From positions 70,059,666-70,123,665 of the forward strand of contig NC_052018.1 in NCBI RefSeq assembly GCF_015832195.1: a stretch of 64,000 bases of DNA, written 5' to 3'. A model generated the notes under the pieces. The model worked only from the letters and a program-made list of their open reading frames with translations. It was not told where the DNA came from and ran no database searches. Numbering within the stretch: position 1 is the stretch's first letter; every line of letters starts with the position of its first letter. A program made the translations under genes and the position numbers. Below are positions 36,401 through 48,307 of the stretch, in pieces. This DNA is from Motacilla alba alba (lineage: Eukaryota > Chordata > Aves > Passeriformes > Motacillidae).

Positions 36401-39400
36401 GGATGGCTGCTCGTGGAACTGTGATGAGCAGCTTGTGTGGCCCAGCCCTCACCCTCCCGGCATCCCTGGAACACAGGCAGGGGCAGCTGCCAACTGAGTC
36501 CACGCAGAAAGGCGATTTAGCACCTTTGTCTGTGCATGTCCTGAAAGGAAAGGTCACTAACCCTAACTTAGACCCTTCAACCCTAGCTTAGTCCCTTCAC
36601 TCTTTCACCTCCAGAAAACTTGACATTAAGAAGACTGTGGAGCAGGGCAGGGGGAGGAGATGAAGCAGTCTAGATGAAGGATCTCCCTGCATGAGGCATC
36701 ACTGGTCCAGGCCTTTGGACAAGCACAGTCCATGCTGACTGGCTGTCCTTCCACCTTCTCCCTGGGAACTCATCTCCAGGAGGCAGATAGCAGAGCAGCA
36801 GCCCCACAGCCCAGAGCACAGATGCAGCCTGGGCAATGAGACTGCAGGGAGAGATTTAAAAGCTTTGGTTTGTTAGTGGGAAAAGAAAAAAAAACCCAGT
36901 AGAAATGAAGGATGTGAGCAGCCCATCTGTGGCTGGGGACTGCCTATGGACAGGTCCTGTTTGCAATCTGCATTGGTTTTCACCACAGAGCTGCAGAGAT
37001 TCTGTTGAATACCATGGTCTGGGAACAGTTTTCCTCTGCTAACTGGCTGCAAACCAGGACAGCCAATGGACTGTGACTTAGTGGTTTGTGCTGCACTGGC
37101 AGTCCCCCTCACCAGTGTCAGTTCTCTCCTTTGCCTACACAGAGCAGGCAAGTCTGCAGAGCTGCCGTGCTAGCAGGGCTCTGCCCACTCCCACCATCCC
37201 ATCACTGGCCAGTGCAGCTGTGTTGCTGCTCTGCAATATAGAGCAAAATGTCCTGAAAGCCACTTACTCCTCATGTGCCACCTGAGGACAGTGTGTTGTT
37301 TTGTCCCCAGCAGGGCCACCTCGACCTATCCTCCTACCCCAGGTAGGCAGTGGCTCTGCTGCACATGGTGAGATCTGTCTGCCTGTAGATCTGCCTGTCC
37401 CTTTGGCACACACAAAACTCACGGGAACCGAGCCAGACTCTGGGAAGCAAGAGCAGGGTGGCAGCAGCAGTGGCAGCAGCATGTGTTGCACAACAAGCTG
37501 CAGAGCTTCATCTGTCCTGGCATGCAGAGCACACTGCAGAGTAACACCCTGCTGGCACTGCCACCACCACCCTCCTGTGCACAGGCTCTGGTGGAGCAGC
37601 CCTGAGACTCCCATTCCCAGAAAGAGTGGCAGTGTCATGGGAAAGGGAACACAGTTAGGCTCTAACCTTTAATTTTCTCTGGTTTGGTGGGCCATAGCTC
37701 TGGTTCTGCAAGGAAACGCTCTATTAGAGGAATGTGCTGTATGAAACTTCCTGACTTTCCTAATGTAAGATATCATCTGATCTAAAAAAGTGAGCAAAAA
37801 GCATAGCAGCACTGTGCTGAGGGGCACAGGCAGATGTTTCTCAGTTTGGCAAGTTTCCCTGGACTGCTGGTGTTAGAGCTGCAGGGCTCTCCTGGCCAAT
37901 TCCTGTGGATGACTGGTACAGTGCAATTCATTAGACCAGATGAAGCTGTCTACACCTCCTCCTGATCTACACATCCGAGCCAGGGTGGGCAAACCATGCT
38001 CTACAAATGCTTATTCCTCACTGCGGACTGTGACTCTGAGCGCTATGAGCAGCGCAGAGGCAAGTGCTTAGAAGTGTCCCAGGCTGAGTGAAATGGCTCT
38101 GCTCAGCAGAGAAGGCTGCATCCTACACGTAGTGCAGCTTATGCAGCTGCTCAGGATGAGGTCTTGATTCATAGGCACGTGCTCTGCATTTTAAGGATGT
38201 GATAGCTTCCATGATAAGCAATGATTTAAGCCCAACACAGGCTACATATGTTACTGAAGGAGGACTGGCAAGAGGAGGTAACAAAGTGACTCAAAGAAGC
38301 TAAATCTCTACAGGCTGCTTCCAGAATGAGTGCTTGAATCCAGAATCTATGGAAAAGCGGCCCCATTCTTCATGAAGGTGGGACGTCTGTAAATCCTCCC
38401 CCTGGTGGAGGAGCACTGGAGAAGACTATTCCAAGAAAAAAGGAGTTTTTATCCTAGGAGAGAGCAGACATCAAAGCAAAGGAAGACCTGAATGCAGTGC
38501 TGCAGAGCCAGTGTGTTTATGGAAGAGCTCTCAAAGAAGGGCACAGGGCACTGAACTGCACAGAGGTTTGCAAGTAAGACAGGAACAGCCAAAGTGAGTG
38601 ATGAGGGTGACAGGCATCTCTCAGGGGGGAAAGAGCCAGGTGTGCTTACCTTGTAGAGAGCAGACATTGAGGCAGAGCCCACCACCAGGGCTATCCCAAT
38701 AACGGAGTGGCTGTGAAACCCATCGGCATACGTCATCATAACTATCCCTGCAATAGCAAATATAGCAGCCACGATCTGGTTGGAGACAAAGAAAGAAAGC
38801 AAGAAAGTGTTACTAGACAGCCCCCACGATGGAGAAACAGGCAATGCAGATTTACATGCGAGTGCAGTACTTCTGCATCGTCTGCTTAGGTAGAAAATAG
38901 TAGCAAGCCCAGGCCAATACCCAGGGAGCAGATGCTGCCTGCCCTCGTGGTTTCCCTGGCAGCAGGGAAGCTGCAGGCAGAGCTGCAAAGGAGTGGCTGC
39001 TCCAGGTGTGTGTGACAGGCCAGACTGCAGGGCTCAGTGCCTCCGACTGAGCTCAAGTGGGGATTTGATCTCTGTCACTGAGCTTCCTCATCAGTGGGTC
39101 CCTGCAGCCTGTGCATGACAATAATTCACAAGTAATAATTCCCTGCAGCTTGCAGAAAAGGCTTCGAGTCCTGTTGAAGTTTTGGAGGAAAAAGGTTATA
39201 GAAATAAACAAGGGAATAAAATTCATGTAACTACTTTCCAGTCTAGACGAGTCATTTCAGAGAGTAGGAGGAGGTGTTTTTTCCGGCCAGCTATGCACAC
39301 TGCAATGCCTGAGGGGTGTCTCCCAAACAGAAGGAACATTCACAAAGGCAGGGGATGCACTGCCCTGATTTACCAGGGTGTGCAAGAAACCCCTGGCTTC

Positions 39401-42400
39401 TCTGGGGTTGTCCTGCCAGGTATCTTCAGCCTTTCAGGGTGTTAATTCTGGGGTGAATAGGGCTTTCTGTATGCTCAGGCTTCCTGGCTCTGCAGGGCTG
39501 TGAGGGATGCCCTGCTTACAGCACATGCCTTTTGGCTGCACACTCAAGGTGATGCCTCTAAGATGACTGAGATGTTAGTTTATTTTGATCCAGAGATGGG
39601 TAAGTGCCAGCCAACTGTCCCCTCTCGCAGGACCAGACTGGGGTTTTAAGCCCCATCCACAGGCTGCAGCTGCCTACACATCCATGAGCCCCTCTCATCT
39701 TTCCTGCTTCCCACCAGAGATACCAGGGCTGCTGTGAAGATGCAGGGGGAAAGTCTGTGTGCCAAGCTCTGCTGCTGCCTGATCAGCAAGATGTGGTGAG
39801 GTAGCCTCTTTACCAGCTGCAGGTCCCAACCCTAGCAGCACCAGCAGCCTCTTCCCTGGGCTGAGCTGGGGCTGGTGCCAGGGGACACCTATACACCAGA
39901 CAATCAGCCAGCAGATCCTTCCTGCAACACCTTCAATTTGCCCCAACACAAAAATGGCCCATTTTTTGCAAACAAAACCGTATCGATTTCTCCACAGGGG
40001 CTGCTGTATAATGGCAGAATGGCATAAGGCAGAATACTGATTTATGACTTGATCAGGGTGGAGCCCAGTACCAACTGCAAAGTCTGGGTACCCACACTGC
40101 AGATTTGGAGAGGTTCAGATACAGCATCTTGGCTTGCAGCCCTGTTGGCACCTGGTGTCTCCATGCACAGCTGTGGGACATCATTTCTAAAGTGAAGTTT
40201 TGTGGTGGTGTAACTGGGCCTTGTGGTCCAGGACAGGCTTCTTTTTAAGGCAAGGAAGGAACTGCATGGCTCTACCTCAGTGTGGGGCTGTTCTCTCACC
40301 ACTGCACTGGTGCTGGTCAAATAAAAATTCAGGCACTCTGTGTGGCTTCAGAAGCACAAGAAACTAGCATGAGACTAGCATGAGGCAGGTGCAGAACAAG
40401 GAAAAAGGTATTTGCCTTCACCCAACACATACTTAGGTGAAGGAAAGCATTGCTGTTGCACCCTGTGGATGTGAAAAGTTTACAAGGATAAACTCATGGA
40501 AGAAAAAAATTCCCTCAACGACTATTAGCTATAGAAACTCTGCTTCCATTTCAGGAAGTCCTTGAGCCTCAAATTGTTGGAGGCTGGAAAGTCTCATGAG
40601 GAAATATCATTACAGGCTTTTCCTATTTAGACAGATTTTTCTAGGTGTCTACTACAGGCAGCTGCTGCAGGCAGGCTTCTAGGGCAGAGGCACCTTTGCT
40701 CCGACTCACTATGACTCTTGGGAGAGGTGCATGGCTCAGACTTAGAAAAATGGCAACTCTGTACCTTCCTTCAACATCACCTGTGTTACAGATGAGTTGA
40801 CAAAGAGTGGAAGATACAGCATTTCTGTAGCATCTGCTGCAGGCGTGGCTGTCCTCCTGTGAGCTGTGTGGGGCTTGTCCAGCCTTCACTGGAGGGCTGA
40901 GGAGAACCACAACCCCATTCCAGGCTGTGGCACCCAGCTGGCACCTCCAGGTGTGTGGGTGGAGGAAGCCTGCCTCAAGCCCCTAAGGCAGCTGTAATGC
41001 CTCTGCACTGCAAACTTGGGGGGCGCATGCATGAACTGCAGAATGAAAAGTCTCCAGCTTTGCTTTTAACATCAGGAGCTGATCAGCTTCAGAGCACCTT
41101 CCAAGAGATTGTGTCTCTACAGTTTGAGATTTGCTAGGATATGTATTTCCAAGTCCCACAGGCAGATGTGCTTGTCTATATGTCACGTACACAGGAGGCA
41201 CTTGCAGGTGATGGCTCTCTTGGATCCTTAGTTGTTCTATTCACTGTAGCGTGGAGGGAAACACCAAAGTCAAAGATCAAAGCAAATAAATGCAGTCTGC
41301 AAACAGTTGTGCTGGGGCAGAGGTCCTTGCCTCTTCCATCAATCATGTCACAAATGTCAGATGAGTCTTGGCCTCACTTTGCAGTCTCCTGTTGACCTGC
41401 CAGGGGTGCCACAGACACCTTCTCTGAAAGCCTTTCAGCCTTTCTATCCGGCGCGTTGTTAGTGGCAGTGACAGGCTGCTCAAACTCCACAGTGCCCACA
41501 GATGTCACAGCACTGCAGGGTTCACTGAGGCAGTGCTTCAGGCACTCACAGCTTCATTATCTTTGTGTCTTTGACAGCTCCCAGCCCAGCCAGTCGTTCT
41601 CTGGGCACAGTGAAGGGCAAGGGGGAAAAGCTCAACTCCATTAGGGGACATGAAGGCACTTAAAAGTACCTGAATGACAAGGATGGGAACTTGTAATTGC
41701 TCTTACTTTAAATTCCAGCTAAATTGTGATTTATGTGCTTAGAGAGCTAGTAGTTGCCCTTCTGAAGGCCAAGTAGGATAATTGTACTTGCTTTAACCCC
41801 ACTGAGCGGCTGCCTTTCTCACCTTGCCTCTGTCAGTGGGCATGAACAGGGACACCCAGATGTGCAGTCAGAGCTTTGCTGTGGCATATCCATCCTGCCG
41901 CACTGGTGTGGGGATGGAGTAGGAGCGTGGGAAGGCACTCTCCCCCTTGCAGCCTTGTCTGCCAAATACCCTCTCAAAGGGTGCTTCTAAGAGGGTCAGC
42001 AGCTCTGACACAGTGTGGCTCCGAGGCACCATGTGCTTTGGGGCTGGGTTGTGTGGTGGCTGCAGCCTCTAGGTCACTCCCAGGGAAGCCCTAGGAGCTT
42101 CTTTCCTTCTGGTTGCCAGTCCCAGGAGGAAGGCAGTGTATTGGGGTCATACTGAGGCTATCCCCCAGCAGTGATACTCTTTCTGCTGGTGGCTTTTCAC
42201 ATGGGCTGTACAGAAAAAGAGAGGAAAGAGGGAAGAAAATTATTCTCTCCAAAGATTCCATGCTATGTCCTCTGCAGACAGGAGTGCCCTGGCACTCCCA
42301 CTGTGCCACACAAAGCTAAGTGGCACAGTGGAACTGCTGTGCTGCCATGTGCCCTTCCAATCTCCAAGGACAAGTGCCTCCTCACTCTCATATTGCCACA

Positions 42401-44733
42401 GGTCAGGATGCCACAACTGCTTAAGAGCAAATAGCCCAGTCTGTCTGCAAACCCCTTCTCCCTGCACCCAGGTCCCTTGCTGGCCTGTCACCTGGGAAAG
42501 AGGCAGCTGTGTCCTTCTTGGATTCAGGAGACAGTTGGGTTCCTTCTCGGGAAGCCCCCCTGCCACAATCTCACCAATGCCAGGTTCCTCAGGGAGGGGC
42601 TGGAACACATGGCAGGAGTATCACACAGCCACCACTGCTCTGGCCTCTGTTCTGCTTCTTGCTTCATTGCTGCTTTCCCAAAGTAGTGCAGATAGGAAAC
42701 GAAAGACAGCTGGGCACGGCCAGGACCAGCACTTGGGTCTGCTTCTCTGCTCCTTCCACTCCTTCTGCCCCTTTGAGAAAGGAGGCATACAGAACAGGAT
42801 TCATCCCAGAGAGCATGTCCCCTGCCATGGCACAAGACAACCTTCCCAAGAAGCTGCTGGAATGTCCCTGACCATCCTGGCTTTTCCATCATGGCCATAA
42901 ACTCAGGAGAGCCCAAGAAGCACCTCTGCTCCAGCACGTATGTGCCCATGCAGGTATCCCTACACACACAGGTTGGTTTCTTTCCCTCCACACCACAGCC
43001 ATATCCCACAGTGACAGGTGGCACATTCAGACCGAGGAGCAAGCTGCAGGTGCAGATTGCAGTGGTCACCTCTCCATACACCAACTCTCGCTGGTGTCCC
43101 GCCAGTGTACAGCTGAGACTGCCACAAGAGAGATGAAGACACAAAAATACCTTTTTTTATTTTCATTTATCAAAATGACCAGCACATCCAGCTTTGATAA
43201 CAATGAGACTTCCCTAGCTCCAGGATAATTTCAGGATACCCTTGCTTCTGCACTCAAAAATCACAGTTAATTTGTTTTTAGGGTAGGGCTATTTGGGCAG
43301 AGGGGTGGGCAGACACCAGCTGGCCACGCTGAGCTTTTGGCAGGTACATTTTGCAACCATCCCCTGAGCAGCCTCTTGGCTGCCACCACTGAAAGGCTGG
43401 CCAAGGTCTGCTGCCAAATTCTCCTGCCAGAGAGGAATACTTCCTGAAAAGTTTAACTCTCAGCTACTCCATGCAACAACCTCCTCTTAGTACCACCAGC
43501 CTAGGCGGTGAGCAGGGAGCTCCTCAAGTAGTGGGCAGGAGACAGGAATAATTACAGTTATTGCTGTTGATCTTGATTATTAATTAAGATTAATTGGTGA
43601 AGCAAGGAAAGAGGGACTCACTGGTGCCTTTTCCTTGCAGTTGCTCCTGGCCCTGGCAGGAGCTCCTTGGCCCCAGGGTGGTAGGTTACCCAGCCACCCA
43701 CTCTGCTGCCAAAGGACGTGCCGTGCTGAGGGCTGCTGCAATGGCAGCAGGGTCAGCAGGGAGCTGGGGGGTTTTCTGATAAACCCTCTGCACGTGGCTC
43801 TGTGCTGCTGCTGCAGGGGCATTTGCGTGGGGTGCAGAACTAAAGGCGCAAGCAAACATTTGGGGTGCCACCAGAAGAGCAGCCTACAGCTGCTGGCCAA
43901 ATGCAAGTCCCTGTGGACACCAGTCTTCCAGCAGTGACAGGTGCAGACACAGGTTTCGGCCACAGGTGGGCCAGGGCAGCCCAGCTCTCCTCTCCTGTCT
44001 GCAGCTGCTGTCACCTGACACAGCAGATGCAGAAGACAACTGTCCCAACCCTGCAAGCCTGCTGTCACACGTAGGAAGGTGAGGGCCCTGTTAAATTCCC
44101 AGGACAGGACCAGAAGTGCATTGTGTGTAGCCAGGGCTTGTGAGAACGTGCAGTTAGAAACAACCAGGTCTGGTGGCAGCCTGGGAATGGTCACTTGGAA
44201 GGCATTGGCAAGGGCTGACACACATCCACAGCAGCATGGAGACAGCACATATCCTTTGTGACACACTCTGGAGCAAGTCACCTCGTGGAGGAATATGCAC
44301 AAAGGCATTGGGCTGTGGGAGCCAAGGGCTCCAGGAGCTTACAGGCACCTGGGAAGGCTGCAGGAAAGGATGCACCCCTGCTCCACAAGGACTTCTGTGC
44401 CTGCATAGCTGTCTGCATGGGTGCTGCTTGACTCAGCTGGCAGGAGGCAAGGGGTAAAGGAAAGACACAAGGGTGAGGGGGAAGAGGGGAGACAGAGATA
44501 AGGAATCACTTACCCTCACTCCCATGAACCTGTCCCTCAGAACGATCCATGAAAGCAAGAACACAAAAGCTTTGTTGCAGCAGAACAACACGGAGACATC
44601 CGTAGTGTTTATTTTCTTTATTGCATGTAAGTAAAGGTAGTTTGTGAGTGTCCAAAGAACACCAAAGGGTGCTGCCTTGGTAAAAAACACCTTCAAAGTC
44701 AAGCCATTGTCTCCAAAAAATCGGCAGCACTCC
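33170..44733 (-). CDS. SLC35F3: SLC35F3, solute carrier 35 family member F3, last five coding exons
   Basis: Joined complement exons are 44514-44733, 38650-38775, 36106-36298, 34460-34549 and 33170-33414 (874 nt), in phase to TAA at 33172-33170. They give about 290 residues from ECCRFFGDNGLTLKVFFTKA to RRTRPSMSSFAH. The human protein is about 421 aa, so the N-terminal third is missing here. About eight hydrophobic helices are visible, for example IVAAIFAIAGIVMMTYADG and VRVIAIIIIGLGFLLLLLPE, followed by a polar cytosolic tail rich in Lys/Arg. SLC35 proteins have an EamA/drug-metabolite-transporter fold. SLC35F3 has been reported as a thiamine transporter, though its substrate range is not settled. 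SLC35F4 is the close alternative, but the TARBP1-COA6 neighbourhood favours F3. Confidence 0.94.
33415..34459 (-). other. SLC35F3 last intron
   Basis: 1.0 kb between the 90-nt exon and the last exon. Nothing else is recognised in it. Confidence 0.85.
34460..34549 (-). CDS. SLC35F3: SLC35F3 coding exon (90 nt)
   Basis: Completes the Thr codon, then FNILLNFGIAITYPTLISLG and IVLSVPVNA plus the first base of a Val codon. Acceptor catcag, donor gtaaga. Confidence 0.95.
34550..36105 (-). other. SLC35F3 intron
   Basis: 1.6 kb. It contains an 11-bp stem inverted repeat at 35017-35041 and a small cluster of ccagtgatc units near 34840-34867. No exon seen. Confidence 0.85.
36106..36298 (-). CDS. SLC35F3: SLC35F3 coding exon
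   Basis: VLFKLLLGSAKFGEAALFLS to NLCGFSILLL plus one base of a Thr codon. Donor gtgagt. It contains WSSFDIIPWG; I remember SFDDIPWG in human, so one acidic residue appears replaced by Ile. Confidence 0.95.
36299..38649 (-). other. SLC35F3 intron
   Basis: 2.4 kb of mixed composition with no recognisable exon or transposon. Short open frames on both strands look random. Confidence 0.8.
38650..38775 (-). CDS. SLC35F3: SLC35F3 coding exon
   Basis: Forty-two codons in phase 0, IVAAIFAIAGIVMMTYADGF to SASMSALYK. Acceptor aaccag, donor gtaagc. Confidence 0.96.
38776..44513 (-). other. SLC35F3 intron
   Basis: 5.7 kb, relatively GC-rich and CAG/CTG-word rich, which produces several long chance open frames (for example in 42.2-43.1 kb and 43.6-44.3 kb). 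None shows splice-linked coding or a recognisable domain. Confidence 0.75.
44514..44733 (-). CDS. SLC35F3: SLC35F3 coding exon (most 5' in window)
   Basis: Starts with the last base of a split codon, then ECCRFFGDNGLTLKVFFTKA, and ends WIVLRDRFMGVR before gtaagt. Acceptor tttag. It carries two predicted membrane helices, including VSVLFCCNKAFVFLLSWIVL. Confidence 0.95.
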
Positions 44734-46913
44734 CTAAAACAAGGAGAGAAAGGCAGTGTTATTAAATAAGCCAGTCACAGTCTGCAGCAAATATATGGCT
44801 TTTTTTGCTCCTCTTCTTTTCCTTTGGGGAAAGAGAGGCACACACCTTAAAGAGGAGAAAAAAAACAAGTTTCAGCTTCTGCTGCAACAGCCAACACCTG
44901 CACAGGATATAAACAGGCAGGGGCTGCAAACAAGGGAGGGGGCTGCAAAGAAAGAGCAAAGGGAGAGGTGATGACAGGAGGTGAAATCTCACTCTTCCCA
45001 CCAGTCCCTTCAGTGAACATCTTGAAGCAGTGTGGGGCCATCCTCCTCCCTTCACCCCTGTGGGCACCAGGATGCTGAGGGCCCAGGGTTGGCAGCAAAG
45101 CCCCTAGCTCCCTGCTCCTGCTGAAGCCATGGGAAACTGTTGCCCATCTGATCTGCTGTACGGGGCTTGGAAGAAGCCTTGAAGGAGCCCGGTCTGGGGT
45201 TTTTCCACCCAAGGGGAGGGACCTGGCTCCAGCAGCATCAGGGCACGAGCAGGAGGGGGTGGCAGGCAGCTGCCTGCTCCCCCTGAGGTGAGAACATGGC
45301 ATGGTAGCACCTGGGGACACGCTGGAGCAGCAGTGGGGAGTCAGGAGCTCGTGTGTGCAGTCCAGGCTGGGGGGGATGCTGTGAATCCCTGAGCAGGACG
45401 CAGCCTGAGCAGGTTCAGCCCTGGCACAGAGAGCAGAAGCACCAGCAGTTTGTCTGTGTCCCCAGTGTAGCAACAGGACACAGGAGGTGATGGGGGGCAG
45501 CTCGGCCCTGCTGGCAGGGCTGGCATGGGGCTGCAGGGGTGGGGGGAAAACCTGCCTGCAGCCTGTGCCTGCCTGGCAGCAGAGCTGCAAGCTGCCAGCT
45601 GCATGGAAATTCAGTAACACGAGGAAGGAATGAATCAGCCTAGGGGCTGGGGCTGTGGCCAGCAGCCTGCAAGGTGTGTGTGGGGCAGCCAGCACAATGC
45701 CCTGGCCTGCATTGCCATTGCTCACTTTCAAACCTGCAAACTCCCCAGGGCCCTGAAGTTCTTTATTGGGGTGCTCTGAAAAAACCTGAGCAGAATTAAA
45801 TTTCCTGCTGACAGTGATGGAAGAATAGTTTTCCACTGCTGTCATGAATTTCAAGCTGTTGTTTCCTGAGACTGGGCATGTAAAGATCATTATTTGGATA
45901 CTGATGAAAAGCATTGTTTTGATCCACTTTCCCAGAAGACAGGGTTGTACCAGATGAATAGCTAAAAAAAACCCCCATCCATTCTTTGAGCCTCATCAGA
46001 TCTCTGCATCCACAAGCCTACATCAGCCTACAGCCCCTCTGCTACAGCAGGTACAAGACTGCAAGGTAGAGGAAACACATTTTTTGTGTTTATTGGGTTT
46101 TGTTACCTGCCAGTCCTTTGTACCAAATCGTAGCTATGCAGAACTTGCCCATCTCTGGATGTGATGACCCTGTACTTTTGCTGCTGTACATGGACACTTT
46201 CATGTGAATTGCTGGTTCTGCATTGTGTCCCTCAGTGTCCCTTGTCCTCTGCAAGACTGCCTGCTGGCAGCAGCCTATTCCCTGCCAAACCTGTTAAGTG
46301 CCTCTCTGAATCAGTAGAAGAGCTGCCTGTCTGCACTACAAACCACAGCCTGACTTCCCACCTGCTGGAGCTGTGTTGGGCTGTCCAGGGATGCTCATGA
46401 CCCTGACAGATGCTGCCTGTGCTCAGCAGGATCCATCCTCCCCTTCCACAAACACTACACCCACTTCAGATCTGGCCTTCAGTCCTGCACAGCACTGACT
46501 GTACCAGCCACCTGCCACAGGGGACACAGGGAGTGCAAAAAGAAGCAGAGGCACGCTGAAAAAGCCAGTCCCAAACTTCATTAGAGGCTTTAACCTGCTT
46601 CCTAAGACACCATGTAGGGTTTCATTGCCAGGGTGTCATAGGCAGCCAGCCTCATGCTCTGAAAACAAAAAAACACAGGCACAGTTACAATTAAATGACA
46701 TGAAGCCAGATTATTATGAGAGAGATTATTATTGAACTCAAATGAAAGGGCAAAAATGGAATTTATGTTGGGATTCATCCTGGGAGAAAAAATTTCCTCC
46801 TGCCAAAAATCTGTTCCCCACATATAGAATTGGCTATCACTATTTCATATACAGTACAATCATGTGCTTTTATTGTCTTGTGGGCCTGATTCTTGTTTAG
46901 TAAATACCACTGG

Positions 46914-46960
46914 ATTCCTACGGTATCACAGCCTGGATCCCTGAAGCATCCAGTGATGCT
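46914..46960. repeat. 47-bp exact repeat, copy 1
   Basis: Identical by eye to 50885-50931 in the same orientation, 3.97 kb away. It ends in an inverted repeat, agcatc-cagt-gatgct. Flanking sequence differs immediately on both sides. Confidence 0.93.
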
Positions 46961-48281
46961 TCCTCCTTCCCAAAGGACAGCCTTGCCCTGACATAGATCA
47001 TGACCCTGAGCTGCAGTGCCCACTTTGGGAGTCTCTCTTTGCCCTATACACTACTAATGTACAGCTTCCTTTTCGCTGTTCTGGCTGGCTTCGCCAAGTG
47101 TGAATTACTTTTCATAGGCTGGCTCCAGCTTCCAAAGGAAACCTCCTTATGGCAGAGATTTCCTTACCCAGCACAGAGTGTAGGGAAGCTTCTCCTTGAG
47201 GGCTCCTGGCTGTGGAGGGTGCTGCCAGCCATGCACCCACATCCACAGTGAGCCCTGTTGTTCCAAACAGGGGCACTCCTGCAGATTGGTTAGATGGCTG
47301 CCTTGGACCTGGCATCTTCAGCGAAGCATGCGGAGCATCTGGGAGAATGTGACATATTTTGTGCACCAGAATGACTATGTGCCATACGATAAACCTCTCG
47401 CAAGTAACTGTCTCCCCAGGTTTGCCACTGCTTACTGAGAAAACTGATTTTGTCTTGGTACTATAGCACAGCTTGTGAAGCCATACCAGGAAGCATTTGA
47501 TGAAGAGAGTTTTCAGTGTGTAATGGTAGATAAATAGTTATGGGAAGCAAGGCAGGACTGTGGTATAACCTATGCTGTAAGCTCAAAACAGTCAGGGATG
47601 ACTCCAGAAAAAGCAACCTTCAGCTTAAATATTTGGACAGAACATTTGAACACAGCTGTTCCTGCTGTCCACTAATTTCTGGACCCAGCACAGACACAGG
47701 CACATTCACTGTGTTAAACCCAACACTGTGTTAAAAGAGAAATTGTCATCTTACACTGACCAAACCTACTCCTGGTACCATTACCAGAAATCCTGCACCT
47801 GCTGCTCTCACCTTTCTCCTCAACCCAAAAGTGGCTTTGGTACTCTCTTGATGATACAGTTTTGCTTGCTGGGAACACCCTGCTTTGCTCATGGAACAGT
47901 GGGATTTTGGGTGTGGACAACAGTCAGAAAGGCTACAGGGGAAAGTAGATGCAAAGCTCAGGTGTGCCCTGGCCCTGTGAATCCCCAGGTCATGCTGAGC
48001 ATGGCTTCTCTTTGGCAGAGAAGCTGCCCTGCAGAGCCCCTCTGCTGATACGATCTCCCCTCTGATCTCTGTAATCCTCTATGAGAGGAGTAAATTCCTG
48101 CAAGTGTGGATCTGTGTGCAGGTAAGGTGGCAGCACACAGCAAGGAGCTGTGGCATTGCAGGGTGTAATGCTGCATTTTTGAGATAAATGATCTTCCTGC
48201 ATTATTTTCCTCAATTCTGCCATCATGAGCTGGCACTCCATTATATTCACAGCAATAGGTTTAAAATATAAATGCAAGGCA

Positions 48282-48307
48282 TTAACAAAGGCAACAGCCT
48301 TTGTTAA
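48282..48307. promoter_or_regulatory. Perfect inverted repeat with paired SOX-like cores
   Basis: ttaacaaaggc, a 4-nt spacer (aaca), then gcctttgttaa: an 11-bp perfect stem whose arms each contain AACAAAG. A tandem ggaatggaatg (TEAD-like) lies about 25 nt to the right. Regulatory function is inferred from motif shape only. Confidence 0.35.

Noticed and set aside
42265..44308. Several 120-242 codon frames on both strands
   Set aside because: They overlap one another in different frames in CAG/CTG-rich intronic sequence, which lacks stops by composition. No domain or splice structure is visible.
44847..45914. 355-codon minus-strand frame upstream of the SLC35F3 ECCRFF exon
   Set aside because: Low-complexity Ser/Pro/Cys-rich translation of a GC-rich stretch. 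It has no family resemblance and does not match the expected N-terminal SLC35F3 sequence.
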